DNA of 64,000 bases from CAWVSB01 sp036960375 (lineage in GTDB: Bacteria > Pseudomonadota > Gammaproteobacteria > Pseudomonadales > CAWVSB01), in the NCBI GenBank assembly GCA_036960375.1, contig JBALVY010000002.1:124001-188000 (forward strand). The letters run 5' to 3'. The notes under the pieces are model-generated. The model was not told the origin of the DNA. It ran no database searches and was given only the letters and a program-made list of their open reading frames with translations. Every line of letters starts with the position of its first letter. The stretch's first letter is position 1. The position numbers were made by a program, and so were the translations under genes. Of the stretch, positions 16,710 through 26,533 are shown piece after piece.

Positions 16710-17715
16710 TTATTGCTGCTGTTCGTTTTGCTGTTTTTGGAGTGAATTTTCAGTAACCTTTTCGNNNNNNNNNNNNNNNNNNNNNNNNNNNNNNNNNNNN
16801 NNNNNNNNNNNNNNNNNNNNNNNNNNNNNNNNNNNNNNNNNNNNNNNNNNNNNNNNNNNNNNNNGACTCGGACTCGGACTCGGACTCGGACTCGGACTCG
16901 GACTCGGACTCGGACTCGGACTCGGCTTCAGTTCTGGAATCGGCGGCTTTTTGCAAGGATTGCTGACTGGCCAGGTAGGCTTGAATGTGTGAGGGGTCGA
17001 TATCAATGGGTAGCGTATCAAATACGGCATAGTCCGCGGCAGGCTGAATAGTGGCTGGCATTGCCGCTGTCCATATCACTTCACCCGAAATGGCGTCGAT
17101 TAGTGCCGCCTCAAGCTTGGCACCTGAAGGCGCTGCAGAAGCCATAACCATACCGCCACTGAGTAATCCGATGAGCACCGTTGTGCCCATGTCCCTAATC
17201 ACCATGCCACCTGATTTTTGGAAGCCGTTATAGGTTAATAGTAATACTGCGTCGCAGTTGGTTTTTTCTGCCAGTATATTTGCGGTATTGCCGATAGAGG
17301 CTCGCAGGTTTACCCGGTCCTTTTTTCTGAATTTTCTACCGTCGACCATATCTTGCCGTGCATGACGAAAACGCTCTTTAACCTGGCTGACGGCAAACGC
17401 CAGTTCCTTGTCTTCTTTTAGGGCGCGATACCAATCGAAATCAACCACATGATAGCCGTTTCGCGTGAGCTTCTCTCTAGCCTCCTGGGCAATGGCTTGT
17501 GAAATGGCCAGTTCCTGTCCCGTCATACGGTCGTTTTCGCCGGTGAAATTCAAATGTTCCAGAGCAACTTGAGGAGGCGCAATGAGTACATTTTCTATAT
17601 TAAGTAACTGATTTATCTGCCGTAGTTTTTCTTTATCAACCTCTTTTGGTTTGCTGGCACAAGCGGTCAGCAGGCTAATGCAGAGGGTCAGATAGAAGAG
17701 GGGCTTAAGGGACAT
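16710..17715 (-). CDS. Lipoprotein with a long Glu-Ser tract, crossing an assembly gap
   Basis: The protein begins with a lipobox signal (SLLTACA, lipid on Cys19), then about 230 residues of a globular domain with a hydrophobic segment (VLIGLLSGGMVMASA). Next comes (ES)n coded by a hexamer repeat, which runs into 100 unknown bases. After the gap the frame EKVTENSLQKQQ, ending with QQQ and TAA at 16710, continues the repeat phase naturally (TCC GAA AAG). The other frame, RKGY-stop at 16750, would need the gap to be out of phase. Function unknown; it resembles lipoproteins placed beside M48-like genes. It starts 1 bp after the M48-like gene, so they are an operon. Confidence 0.6.
16765..16864. 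other. Assembly gap of 100 N
   Basis: Exactly 100 N. This round number is probably a placeholder, so the true length and frame of the gene above are unknown. The gap begins where the hexamer repeat would be too long for short reads. Confidence 0.95.
16865..16924 (-). repeat. Hexamer tandem repeat GACTCG, 10 visible copies
   Basis: Ten perfect copies of GACTCG on the plus strand, continuing into the gap. Read on the minus strand they code alternating Glu and Ser. Unlike a mono- or dinucleotide tract, each gain or loss of a hexamer keeps frame and would change the length of the linker. Confidence 0.95.
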
Positions 17716-17716
17716 A

Positions 17717-18964
17717 TTAATAATAGGCTCTCAAATTCTTAATGAGGCGGTTGATATAGCGATAGTCTTTTGGCGTCCCGGTTTTATCCAGGTAGGTCTG
17801 AAAATACTGGATAGCCAGCTCCTTACTGCCGCGAGATTTATGAACTTGCCCAAGACCTCGATACGCCGCCTCGTAAGGAATGTCTGAGGCGAGCGACTGT
17901 TGGTAATAGGTGATGGCCTTGTCATAGTTTTGGTCGGTTTTTTCAAGGTATTCGTCAAGGTATTTGTCGGACTCCTTGCCGGTTTCAATCCAGTGTTTTT
18001 CTCTGGCAGCGCTTAACGGGTAGTCTGCCATACCGCGGTAAGCTTCGGCACGATAGAAGTCGATCACAGGTACTTTACTAAAATAGGTTTCTGCTAAATC
18101 CAGCGTATGAAGTGCCATGGAGTAGCGACGGTCACTTAATTGCAGGCGTACCTGCAGACCTAGCAGTTTTCCTTTAATAGGTTCAAATTCTGCCTTTCCG
18201 ACAATGGCGTTTTCTTGTTCGGCAGGGTAGTTGGTAGAGATAAGCGTTTTTAGTTGTTCAAGTAGTAGCAAGTTATCATCATGGGTGCTTGAAAATATGG
18301 AGTCCTGCTGTCCTTTATATTCAGGTAAGGCGCCAAGCACTCTAAATATCTCCACCGACTCAGAAATATCGTAATTGGCTGCCTCAAGCATGGCCAGCGC
18401 GTCCACCAGTGCTTTCTCATCTCTCTCTTGATTGAAATTGGAAAATTTAGAGGCGAATGTCTTTTTCCCCATGATGGTGCCAATGAGCAGCAGGTCGGAA
18501 AAATTTGAGGTCATATTGGATTTTTTGAATTCAATTGCAGCTTCAATATGAAAGCCGTTGCCTACATGGGCCATTTCCTTGGCTACAACGGCGGCTAGCT
18601 GGGCTTCATTCTCTAAATGTGAAATCAGACCCAAGTTGAGATAAATTTGATTATTGGGTAGGGAAAATGCGTATGAGCGATCATCTTTGATGATTTGGAC
18701 ATTGAGATAATCGATTGGAATACTGGTGCTTGCCAGTAATTTTTCCACAATGGCCTGCAGGTATTGCGTAATCTCCGGGTCATCTACAATCAAGCCTCCC
18801 TGGTCCATTTCTTCACTGATGACATTGGCGCGCTCAATCGCCCAGGCCGCTTCATGCTCGAGAATAGCGGCCGCGCTATAGGCAATTTGGGGCGCAAGTA
18901 CCAAGAGAGCACACGCTATGCCAACGCGTAATAGGTAATGTATTTTACTGTGGCGTCTTTTCAT
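17717..18964 (-). CDS. M48 metalloprotease-like protein with a degenerate zinc motif
   Basis: 415 residues with an N-terminal signal or membrane helix (IACALLVLAPQIAYSA). Residues 55-200 resemble the M48/BepA-type peptidase domain (LGLISHLENEAQLAAVVAKE), but the HExxH place reads KEMAH at 129-133: the first zinc His is Lys. The later Glu/Asp helix (ERDEKALVDALAMLEAANYD) is also changed. The C-terminal part, about 270-415, has TPR-like helices (ITYYQQSLAS, AAYRGLGQVHKSRG). So it looks like a periplasmic scaffold or pseudoprotease rather than an active enzyme. It precedes the (ES)n lipoprotein by 1 bp. Confidence 0.7.
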   Translation of the reverse strand: MKRRHSKIHYLLRVGIACALLVLAPQIAYSAAAILEHEAAWAIERANVISEEMDQGGLIVDDPEITQYLQAIVEKLLASTSIPIDYLNVQIIKDDRSYAFSLPNNQIYLNLGLISHLENEAQLAAVVAKEMAHVGNGFHIEAAIEFKKSNMTSNFSDLLLIGTIMGKKTFASKFSNFNQERDEKALVDALAMLEAANYDISESVEIFRVLGALPEYKGQQDSIFSSTHDDNLLLLEQLKTLISTNYPAEQENAIVGKAEFEPIKGKLLGLQVRLQLSDRRYSMALHTLDLAETYFSKVPVIDFYRAEAYRGMADYPLSAAREKHWIETGKESDKYLDEYLEKTDQNYDKAITYYQQSLASDIPYEAAYRGLGQVHKSRGSKELAIQYFQTYLDKTGTPKDYRYINRLIKNLRAYY

Positions 18965-19336
18965 TGTCGTTATTCGTAGAATGAGTTCTTCACAATTTTA
19001 TGCCTTATATTACTTGCTCTTGCCTGCCGAACCAACACCTGATAGATAAATCGTAGGAGATGTCGCACGGTATTGCCGTTATACCGCCATTAATGCCAAT
19101 GGAATAGCCACTATTAATCTGGCTACCGTGTTCGACGATGAGGAGGTAGAATATCTGCTCTAGTTAGATCGGATAGAGCACAGCGTGGTGGCCAAAAGTC
19201 GTTATAATCACGAAGATGACGACGCGCCACACAAGCCGGAGTATCTGTTTTGTGCCCCGCAAGGGTGATAGTGGTCGCTACATGCGGGTATTAGACTAGT
19301 TCCATTATATCTATCGGATTAGGGTTACTTATCACA
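18965..19336. other. Intergenic region, possibly with a decayed coding fragment
   Basis: No gene with a start and ribosome site is visible. On the plus strand from about 19060 one frame gives protein-like sequence (DVARYCRYTAINANG, then RIEHSVVAKSRYNHEDDD) broken by stops near 19159 and 19266. This could be a relic of a small gene, but I recognise no family. Confidence 0.3.
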
Positions 19337-20029
19337 ATGAAGATCGGCATTCTAAATACAGATACAGTCAAGCCAGATTGGGCCGTGAAATTTGGCAACT
19401 ATCCGACCCAGTTCACGGCTTTATTGTCTGAGGTGGATCCGTCGCTGGAATTTGTCACTTATGAGGTTCAGGAGGGCGAGTATCCGGCCGATATCGACGA
19501 GGTCGATGCTTACCTTATTACCGGTAGCAAGATAAGTGTTTACGAAGACCGTGAGTGGATTCGTCAATTGATGGAATTTGTCCGTAAATTGGATGCGGCG
19601 AAAAATAAATTACTCGGCATTTGTTTTGGTCACCAGTTGATAGCGCATGCTTTGGGCGGCAAGACAGCTAAATCTGATAAGGGCTGGGGTGTAGGTGTTC
19701 ATCATTACCCGATGATTGATTCACCCGCAGTACCGATGCAAACCATGTCGGTGGTAGTCAGTCATCAAGACCAGGTGGTAGAAACGGCTACTGGAGCCAA
19801 GGTACTAGGGGGCACAGACTTCTGCCCTAATGCGGTGTGCCAAATCGGCGATCACATACTGACTTTTCAGGGGCATCCCGAGTTTGTAGCGGATTATTCC
19901 CGCACCATTATCGAGTTTCGCCGTGAGATGATCGGCGAGGATGTGGCCCAGGCAGGACTTGAATCTCTGTCGGATCCTTTGGATCGGCAGGCAATGGCTC
20001 GTTGGATGCTCGATTTTATCGCACCCTAA
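19337..20029 (+). CDS. Class I glutamine amidotransferase (GuaA-N-like, stand-alone)
   Basis: 230 residues with a class I glutaminase fold: the nucleophile Cys in GICFGHQLIAH and the His-Glu pair in FQGHPEF. There is no synthetase domain, so it is a stand-alone member of the GMP-synthase-like amidotransferase group, possibly a gamma-glutamyl hydrolase of small compounds. Its end lies 8 bp from the converging ABC exporter gene, and no neighbour suggests the acceptor. Confidence 0.8.
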   Translation: MKIGILNTDTVKPDWAVKFGNYPTQFTALLSEVDPSLEFVTYEVQEGEYPADIDEVDAYLITGSKISVYEDREWIRQLMEFVRKLDAAKNKLLGICFGHQLIAHALGGKTAKSDKGWGVGVHHYPMIDSPAVPMQTMSVVVSHQDQVVETATGAKVLGGTDFCPNAVCQIGDHILTFQGHPEFVADYSRTIIEFRREMIGEDVAQAGLESLSDPLDRQAMARWMLDFIAP

Positions 20030-20037
20030 TGTTTATC

Positions 20038-21798
20038 TTATTTTTCTTCCCTGAACTGTAGGCTGGCGAGCCGATTGTAGAGCTCGTTGGTGACCAGCAG
20101 CTCTTCATGTTTGCCCTGTGCTACCAGCTCACCATGATCTATTACTGCGATTGAATCTGCGTGTAATATGGTCGACAGTCGGTGCGCGATGATAACCGTG
20201 GTTCGACCTTGCATTAACTGCTCTAAGGCTTGCTGTACGTGATATTCACTTTCTGTATCCAGCGCGCTGGTTGCTTCGTCCAGCAGCAGAATTCGGGGGT
20301 TTTTTAATACCGCCCTGGCAATCGCTACCCGCTGTTTTTGACCGCCTGAGAGTCTCACACCACTTTCTCCCAGATAACTTTGGTAACCTTGCGGTAGCTG
20401 AGTAATGAATTCATGCGCGTGCGCGGCTTTGGCTGCACCAACCACTTCTTCGTCGCTGGCCTCGGGCCGGCCGTAGCGAATGTTATGCATAACGTCGGCG
20501 CTAAACAGCGTGGGCTGTTGTGGTACCAAGGCCATTTGTTCGCGCAACTCCTGTGGTGACAGTTGACGAATGTCTTCCCCGCCAAGACACAGCTTGCCAC
20601 TTTGGGGGTCGTAGAACCGCTGGATCAGTTCAAATACCGTGGATTTTCCGGCTCCTGACGGGCCCACTAGAGCAAGGCTTTTGCCTTGTTCAATGTGCAG
20701 CGAAAAGTGTTTCAGCGCGGGTTGATCCGGTCTTGACGGGTAGTTAAACGATATCTCGTGAAGTTCCAGTTCAGGCGCTAGTGTGAGAGCCGTGAGGGAC
20801 CCTTCGGTTGGAGAAGTGATCAGGTTATCGACCTGCATCAGTTCCAGTAATCTATCGGTGGCGCCGGCTGCGCGTTGTAATTCGCCGAATACTTCTGCAA
20901 TGGTGCCTACTGACATAGCCACAACAAGTGCGTAGAAGACAAAGGCGCCAAGATCGCCACCGCTCATTTTGCCACTGAGTACGTCATTACCACCGATCCA
21001 GAGCATGCCGGCCAGGGCACCAAAAATAAGCAACATGACAACTGAGATCATAATGGCGCGCAGCAGAATGCTACGACGGGCGATCGCAAACGCTTTCTCG
21101 ACTTCGCGCCCAAACGCTGTTTTTTCGGCCTGTTCCTGGGTGTAGCTCTGTACGGTTTTGATATTTTGGATAGCCTCGCCCGCGTAGGTACCGACATCGG
21201 CTATTGAGCCCTGGCTTTTGCGCGACAGTGCCCTAACTTTGCGACCATAGAACAATATAGGCAGTAAAATAAGCGGTACGCATCCAAAAATGACCAATGT
21301 CAGCTTCATATTAGTCAGCAGCAGCATCACCAGAGCACCTGACATGGTCAATGTGCTGCGCAGAGCCATTGAAAACGAACTGCCGATGATGGACTGTAAT
21401 AAGGTGGTATCGGTAGTCAGGCGAGACATGATCTCACCAGAACGATTGTCTTCAAAGTAGCTGGGGTGGATCGAAATAATATGATCGAAAACGGCCCGGC
21501 GCAGATCGGCACTGACCCGTTCACCCAGCCAGGATACCAAATAGAAACGAACAAAGGTGCCAACAGCCATGGCGCAGGTGAGGCCTACAATGAGTAGAAT
21601 GGCCGCGCTGAGCTGCTCCTCTGATTGGCCGATAAAACCCTCATCGATTAACATGCGCACCCCTTGCCCTATCAGCAAGGTGAGTGTGGAGGTGAAAAGT
21701 AGGGCGGCTATTGCGCCAACCAAGCGGGATTTATAAGGCAGTACAAATGTCAGTAAGGCAAACAGGCTACTGATTCTCTTTTTTTCCGGTTCGCTCAT
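20038..21798 (-). CDS. ABC exporter, fused membrane and ATPase domains
   Basis: 586 residues: six membrane helices (about 20-310), then a nucleotide-binding domain with Walker A GPSGAGKST, signature LSGGQKQR, Walker B RILLLDEATSALD and the H-loop IIAHRLST. It is a homodimeric type IV exporter of the MsbA/LmrA style. Substrate (lipid, drug or peptide) is unknown; no dedicated periplasmic or outer membrane partner is nearby. It is divergent from the SRAP gene. Confidence 0.9.
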   Translation of the reverse strand: MSEPEKKRISSLFALLTFVLPYKSRLVGAIAALLFTSTLTLLIGQGVRMLIDEGFIGQSEEQLSAAILLIVGLTCAMAVGTFVRFYLVSWLGERVSADLRRAVFDHIISIHPSYFEDNRSGEIMSRLTTDTTLLQSIIGSSFSMALRSTLTMSGALVMLLLTNMKLTLVIFGCVPLILLPILFYGRKVRALSRKSQGSIADVGTYAGEAIQNIKTVQSYTQEQAEKTAFGREVEKAFAIARRSILLRAIMISVVMLLIFGALAGMLWIGGNDVLSGKMSGGDLGAFVFYALVVAMSVGTIAEVFGELQRAAGATDRLLELMQVDNLITSPTEGSLTALTLAPELELHEISFNYPSRPDQPALKHFSLHIEQGKSLALVGPSGAGKSTVFELIQRFYDPQSGKLCLGGEDIRQLSPQELREQMALVPQQPTLFSADVMHNIRYGRPEASDEEVVGAAKAAHAHEFITQLPQGYQSYLGESGVRLSGGQKQRVAIARAVLKNPRILLLDEATSALDTESEYHVQQALEQLMQGRTTVIIAHRLSTILHADSIAVIDHGELVAQGKHEELLVTNELYNRLASLQFREEK

Positions 21799-21876
21799 AC
21801 TGTTTGTGCCCTGGCTGGGTTATGTGATTATATTGATTCGCTGAACGGTGCTGCGTTTTCTATTAGGAGTAGTCTT

Positions 21877-22557
21877 ATGTGTGGCCGTTACAATATCATT
21901 GATGATCCGTTTGTACAGGCTCTACTGAAGACACTTGGTGTTGATATGGGGTCGCTACCTACGCGTTTCAACATTGCGCCGACAGAACAGGTACCGGTAG
22001 TGCATGAACTGGACGGCGATAGACGGCTATCCGATATGCGTTGGTGGCTGGTGCCTTCCTGGTCCTCTGGGCCCAATCAGAAATACGCCATGTTCAATGC
22101 GCGCGCCGAATCAATACTATCCAGCCGTGCCTATGGCAAGCCTTTCGAACGTCAGCGTGCCATTATTCCTGCATCCTCATTCATCGAATGGCAAAAAACA
22201 GCAGACGGTAAACAACCGCTGATGATCGAGTCAGGTGCCGGTGTATGGGCATTTGCTGGTATCTGGGACTGTTGGCAGGGGGGCGACGAGCCTCTGTATT
22301 CCTGTTCTATTATTACTAAAGCGGCAACTAGCGAGTTTTCTGCGCTGCATAATCGTATGCCTATATGCCTATCAGAGGGTGATTACGCCCAATGGCTGGA
22401 TAATAAAACGCCCCTGTCGGAGGTTTTGCCGCTTCTCGCCAAGGATTCTACAGCGCTGCTAAAGGTCACCGAATTAAATACAGCGGTTAATAATGCACGA
22501 AATAAGGGGATACCGATTCCTGTAGGTGATGCGATATATATCAATAAAACACACTAG
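21877..22557 (+). CDS. SRAP domain protein (YedK/HMCES family)
   Basis: 226 residues starting MCGRY. After removal of Met the Cys at position 2 attacks abasic sites in single-stranded DNA to give a stable thiazolidine DNA-protein crosslink. FNARAES (Asn/Glu of the pocket) and ALHNRMP (catalytic His) are present. Known role of the family: shielding abasic sites at replication forks. It is alone on the plus strand and may be part of the DNA damage response, but no LexA site is evident. Confidence 0.9.
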   Translation: MCGRYNIIDDPFVQALLKTLGVDMGSLPTRFNIAPTEQVPVVHELDGDRRLSDMRWWLVPSWSSGPNQKYAMFNARAESILSSRAYGKPFERQRAIIPASSFIEWQKTADGKQPLMIESGAGVWAFAGIWDCWQGGDEPLYSCSIITKAATSEFSALHNRMPICLSEGDYAQWLDNKTPLSEVLPLLAKDSTALLKVTELNTAVNNARNKGIPIPVGDAIYINKTH

Positions 22558-22681
22558 TGTTATTGTACAATTTGAGTGGTTGAGACTAGGGTTTGAATGT
22601 CTAGAATGTATTTATGGGTGACGACTTTTTAATCTTGATACGATAGTTGACATGGTAGCTTAAGACTTTTTGGAGCGTTCT

Positions 22682-23677
22682 ATGGCGCGTGCAGTACTAA
22701 ATGTAATGCTGATTAGTTTTTGTTTAATCTCCTGCCTTGTTGTGGCCGATGATGAAGTTCCTGTTGCCCCGGAGAAAGATGAAAAAATTGATTGGTACGA
22801 TGCAGAGTCCGTCCATGATGGCGTATCCGATAGGGTACTCGGCGTCGCAGACCGAATCGACTTGTTTTTTGCTGAAGATATAGTCGCTGAAGGCGCTCAG
22901 GAAACTCGAATAAAGCTGCGTCTGGATACAGAGTATGACCAGCAGCTTGGCTTCGATGTAGGCGTTAAAGTACGGGCACGTATTTCTTTGCCGAGAACGG
23001 AAAATCGCCTAGCCCTGGTAGTAAACGGTGATGATGACGAATCGCAGGGTACACGAAACGATGACTTTGCCAATCAAGACGAAGATGATCGTAGTCTCGC
23101 CCTGCGGTTTACGAAACCTAGTCGATCTCGCCTGTCATTTGATGCTGGAATAAAAAGGCGAGAAGGGGATTATAAGGGTTTTGTCCGTATGCGGCATAAA
23201 TGGGAAATAGGCGGGGAGACTTGGGCTCAAAACTATTCCAATCGAATTTACTACTTTGATAAGTATAAATTTGAATATGACGGTTCGGCCTCGTTCGGTC
23301 GGGTGGTCTCTCCAAGGTTCTATTTCCGAAGTTTTACTCGGCTGCAATATCGCCAAATAGACGATCTCTGTCATGGTGGCCTCTGTACTGATCAAATATT
23401 TACTGTATATCAGAAATTACACTCGCCGGAACATGCGATTGCTTATGATATGGGCCTGTATTTTGATACAAAACCCGAGGCGAAAATGGTTGGTAGAGGC
23501 ATACGTATTCGTTATCGCCACCGTGTGTTTTATGACTGGCTATATGCAGAAGTGGCTCCCGCATTTTCCCAGAGAGATGAGTTTGACTGGGAAAATCAGT
23601 GGTCGATATTTTTCAGGTTAGAAGGTGTATTTGGCTACGATTCCGATAAAGCTGAAATTGAAATGTACCGGTTCTAG
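22682..23677 (+). CDS. Predicted outer membrane beta-barrel protein of unknown function
   Basis: 331 residues. ATG 22682 has GGAG about 6 bp upstream, better than the TTG 12 bp before. A signal peptide (LISFCLISCLVVA) precedes an acidic stretch (DDEVPVAPEKDEK), then many amphipathic beta strands with alternating aromatic residues (TRLQYRQIDDL, IRIRYRHRVFYDW), ending in MYRF with C-terminal Phe. This points to a monomeric barrel. No family is recognised. It is 18 bp before the S2P-like protease and probably cotranscribed. Confidence 0.6.
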   Translation: MARAVLNVMLISFCLISCLVVADDEVPVAPEKDEKIDWYDAESVHDGVSDRVLGVADRIDLFFAEDIVAEGAQETRIKLRLDTEYDQQLGFDVGVKVRARISLPRTENRLALVVNGDDDESQGTRNDDFANQDEDDRSLALRFTKPSRSRLSFDAGIKRREGDYKGFVRMRHKWEIGGETWAQNYSNRIYYFDKYKFEYDGSASFGRVVSPRFYFRSFTRLQYRQIDDLCHGGLCTDQIFTVYQKLHSPEHAIAYDMGLYFDTKPEAKMVGRGIRIRYRHRVFYDWLYAEVAPAFSQRDEFDWENQWSIFFRLEGVFGYDSDKAEIEMYRF

Positions 23678-23695
23678 ATAATCAAGGCGTAATAG

Positions 23696-24784
23696 ATGAA
23701 GTGGTCATGGAAGCTGGTTCGTATTGCCGGGATTGACGTATATATCCACGCTACGTTTTTCATCTTGCTGGTTTGGCAAGGTTTGGCCTATTGGAATAAA
23801 ACCGGCGAGCTATTTGCGGTTGCCCAGGGAGTGTTATTTATCATCGCCTTGTTTGGTTGTGTGGTATTACATGAATATGGCCACGCGCTAACCGCGCGAA
23901 AATACGGTATTCGTACACGCAATATCACGCTCTATCCTATTGGTGGTGTGGCTTCTCTGGAGGGCATGCCTGATGACCCCTGGCAAGAAATTAAGGTGGC
24001 TTTGGCAGGGCCTGCTGTAAATCTCGTTATTGCCATTATTCTCTATATTGGCTTTGTCGTGTTCTCCCGTGCACCGGAGTCGGAGGAGATCGATCTTGTC
24101 ACTGGATCATTTTGGTATCGATTAATGGTAGTGAATATTATTTTGGGTGTATTCAACTTGCTGCCTGCTTTTCCTATGGATGGCGGCAGAGTCGTACGAG
24201 CATTACTGTCGCTTCGAATGGATAAGGCAAAGGCTACTGCGATCGCCGCATCGATAGGTCAAAGTATTTCTTATGTATTAGCCTTTCTGGGTTTTATGTA
24301 TAACCCCTTCTTGTTGGTTATCGCTGTGTTTATCTGGATAGCGGCCGCAGCAGAGTCGGGAGCGGAACAGTTGAAATCGGCGCTCTACGGCGCTACAGCC
24401 GGTCAAGCCATGTTGACCGAATTTCATTTTTTGTCATCAGCGGATAGTCTCGCTCATGCCGTTGAAATGACGCTGACGGGTAGCCAGAAAGATTTTCCCG
24501 TTGGCGACAAACAACAAATAACCGGTGTCTTGACGCAAGCCTTATTGTTGCAAGGTTTACGGGAGCTAGGTGAAACAGCCAGAGTGGATGAGCTCGCTCT
24601 TGCCACAATACAGAGTTGTGATAAGAATGAGCCGGTGGAACAGCTTATGCTGCGCTTACAGGGCCAGCAGTGCCCAATGGTTGCTGTGCTTGATAGAGAG
24701 CAGGTAGTTGGTATCGTGAACCTGGATAATGTGATGGAACTTATCTCAATTCATTCCGCGGTAAAGTCTCATCTGGACGCGTAA
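23696..24784 (+). CDS. Site-2 protease (M50) family membrane metalloprotease
   Basis: 362 residues with several membrane helices. The zinc motif is complete: HEYGH at 59-63 inside a helix, and NLLPAFPMDGGR near 154-164 with the third ligand Asp162. The C-terminal 130 residues are soluble and resemble a degenerate CBS-pair region (GQAMLTEFHFLSSADSL), which might bind nucleotides. Such enzymes cut substrates within the membrane, often anti-sigma factors. A possible partner is the preceding barrel gene, but this is not shown. Confidence 0.85.
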   Translation: MKWSWKLVRIAGIDVYIHATFFILLVWQGLAYWNKTGELFAVAQGVLFIIALFGCVVLHEYGHALTARKYGIRTRNITLYPIGGVASLEGMPDDPWQEIKVALAGPAVNLVIAIILYIGFVVFSRAPESEEIDLVTGSFWYRLMVVNIILGVFNLLPAFPMDGGRVVRALLSLRMDKAKATAIAASIGQSISYVLAFLGFMYNPFLLVIAVFIWIAAAAESGAEQLKSALYGATAGQAMLTEFHFLSSADSLAHAVEMTLTGSQKDFPVGDKQQITGVLTQALLLQGLRELGETARVDELALATIQSCDKNEPVEQLMLRLQGQQCPMVAVLDREQVVGIVNLDNVMELISIHSAVKSHLDA

Positions 24785-24821
24785 AGCCTTAAAAATCAGG
24801 GGCTTTAATAGCTATCAAACT

Positions 24822-26369
24822 CTATATGGACGCTGACAATAGTGCGTTAATAATCACCTCTCGAGTTGTGGCTGGGTCTATCACAGCATCAATTTCAAGA
24901 TGGGTTGCAGCTTCAGTGGCCTTTCCTTTCTCGTAGGCCTTGGCCACTAAGCTATCAAAAAGTGTCGCCCGCTCGGTTTCGTCTTCTATCGCTTCCAGCT
25001 CCTTTTTAAAACCCAATTTAACGGCCCCCTCAAGACCCATACCGCCAAATTCTCCGGTGGGCCACGCTGCAGCATAAATTGGACGCGCAAAACTGCCGCC
25101 TGCCATTGCCATGGCACCTAAGCCATAAGCCTTGCGCAGGAAAATGGCAATTATTGGTGATGTGCTTTTGGCTCCGGCTAGAAATAGATCGGACATTCTT
25201 CTTACCGCAGCTTGGTCTTCGCTGGCTGGCCCTACCATAAATCCGGGAGTGTCTATCAGGGAGACTACAGGTAAATTGAAATCACTACATTGCTGGATAA
25301 ACCGGCCAGCCTTTTCTGCCGCTTCGGCATCTACTGCGCCGCCAAGTTGTTGGCAATCGCTGGCAATAAGCCCAATTGGCCTGCCTTCTATACGGATAAA
25401 CCCGGTAATGATTGAACGGCCATAGATTCGCCGCAGTTCCAGGAAGCTATTGTTGTCTGCCAGCGTTTCTATGATGCGCCTAACTGGATAGCCATACCGG
25501 CGGTCTTCCGGCAGCGCGCGACGCAGGAAGTCCTGATCTTCATGGGACCATTGTTCAAGCTTACCCTGGAAATAGCCCAGCAATTGTTTCGCTGTGTGGG
25601 TTGCGCCTGCTTCGTCGTCAGCGAGAATATCAATAACACCGTTTTTAGTTTGAGCTTCACTTGGGCCTATATCCGTGGGCGCGAAGATCCCCAGTCCACC
25701 GCCTTCTATCATTGCAGGCCCCGCCATACCTATCCATGAGGACTGCGTGGCGATGGTGAAATCCGCACTACCAAATAAAGCGGCGTTGCCCGCGAAGCAG
25801 TAACCATTATTAATGGCGATACGAGGAACTTGCCCACTCAGGCGGGCCCAGATCATAAATGTCTCGATGTTCAAACCCGCTATTTGTGTATGAACGTCCG
25901 TATCTCCAGGTCGGCCACCGCCGCCCTCAGTATAAATAATGACCGGCAAAGCATGTTCTTCGGCCAGAGAGAATAAGCGATCCAGCTTTTTATGATGATA
26001 GTAGCCTTGCGTGCCTGCCAGTACTGAGTAGTCATAGACGGCAACTGCCGCTCGATTTGACTCGGGGTTACATAATTCGGCGTTAATTGTACCTATGCCT
26101 GTAATCACGCCATCAGCAGCTGTGCTGACTTGGAGGTCTTCATAGCTGCGACGGTTTCTTTGGGCGGCTACGGCCAGTTGGCCGTACTCGATAAAAGATG
26201 CCTCATCAACCAAATCAACGAGGTTCTCGCGCGCTGTGCGATAAGATTTCGCGTGACGTTTTTCGGCAGCGTGGCTGCGGCCGTTATCCAGCGTGCTGTT
26301 TATGCGAGTATTCAGCGCCTGAAGTTCGGCTCGGATACTGCTGGGATCGTTCTCTGGTTCGGTCGGCAT
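24822..26369 (-). CDS. Acyl-CoA carboxylase carboxyltransferase (beta) subunit
   Basis: 515 residues of the crotonase-fold carboxyltransferase family (propionyl-/methylcrotonyl-CoA carboxylase beta). The N-half has YTEGGGGRPGDTDVH and NGYCFAGNAALFG; the C-half has SLIDTPGFMVGPASE and YGLGAMAMAGG. It moves CO2 from biotin to an acyl-CoA. No biotin carboxylase or carrier subunit is adjacent, so partners must lie elsewhere, or it acts in a less usual complex. It is a single-gene unit, with the AraC gene upstream. Confidence 0.85.
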   Translation of the reverse strand: MPTEPENDPSSIRAELQALNTRINSTLDNGRSHAAEKRHAKSYRTARENLVDLVDEASFIEYGQLAVAAQRNRRSYEDLQVSTAADGVITGIGTINAELCNPESNRAAVAVYDYSVLAGTQGYYHHKKLDRLFSLAEEHALPVIIYTEGGGGRPGDTDVHTQIAGLNIETFMIWARLSGQVPRIAINNGYCFAGNAALFGSADFTIATQSSWIGMAGPAMIEGGGLGIFAPTDIGPSEAQTKNGVIDILADDEAGATHTAKQLLGYFQGKLEQWSHEDQDFLRRALPEDRRYGYPVRRIIETLADNNSFLELRRIYGRSIITGFIRIEGRPIGLIASDCQQLGGAVDAEAAEKAGRFIQQCSDFNLPVVSLIDTPGFMVGPASEDQAAVRRMSDLFLAGAKSTSPIIAIFLRKAYGLGAMAMAGGSFARPIYAAAWPTGEFGGMGLEGAVKLGFKKELEAIEDETERATLFDSLVAKAYEKGKATEAATHLEIDAVIDPATTREVIINALLSASI

Positions 26370-26533
26370 AGTAGCGTATTACTCGATAGATTTAAGCAGT
26401 GAATTGCGACTATAGAGACAATAACGAGACTTTATTGTTGATGCAAATATGTGGTTCTTATAGTGGGTATCAAACCGGTCATTGGGGCTTCGTGGGTAAT
26501 TATCCCGGATTTCCTCCGCCGCCGTGTTGGCTG

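Noticed and set aside
16750..17715. Alternative end of the (ES)n lipoprotein (RKGY-stop)
   Set aside because: It depends on the placeholder gap being exactly 100 bp; the other frame continues the repeat phase without a break, so I extended the gene to 16710.
26494..26506. GGGTAATTATCCC as a further copy of the LuxR-cluster palindrome
   Set aside because: Imperfect, wrong spacing and wrong order of half-sites; no relation to the cluster genes.
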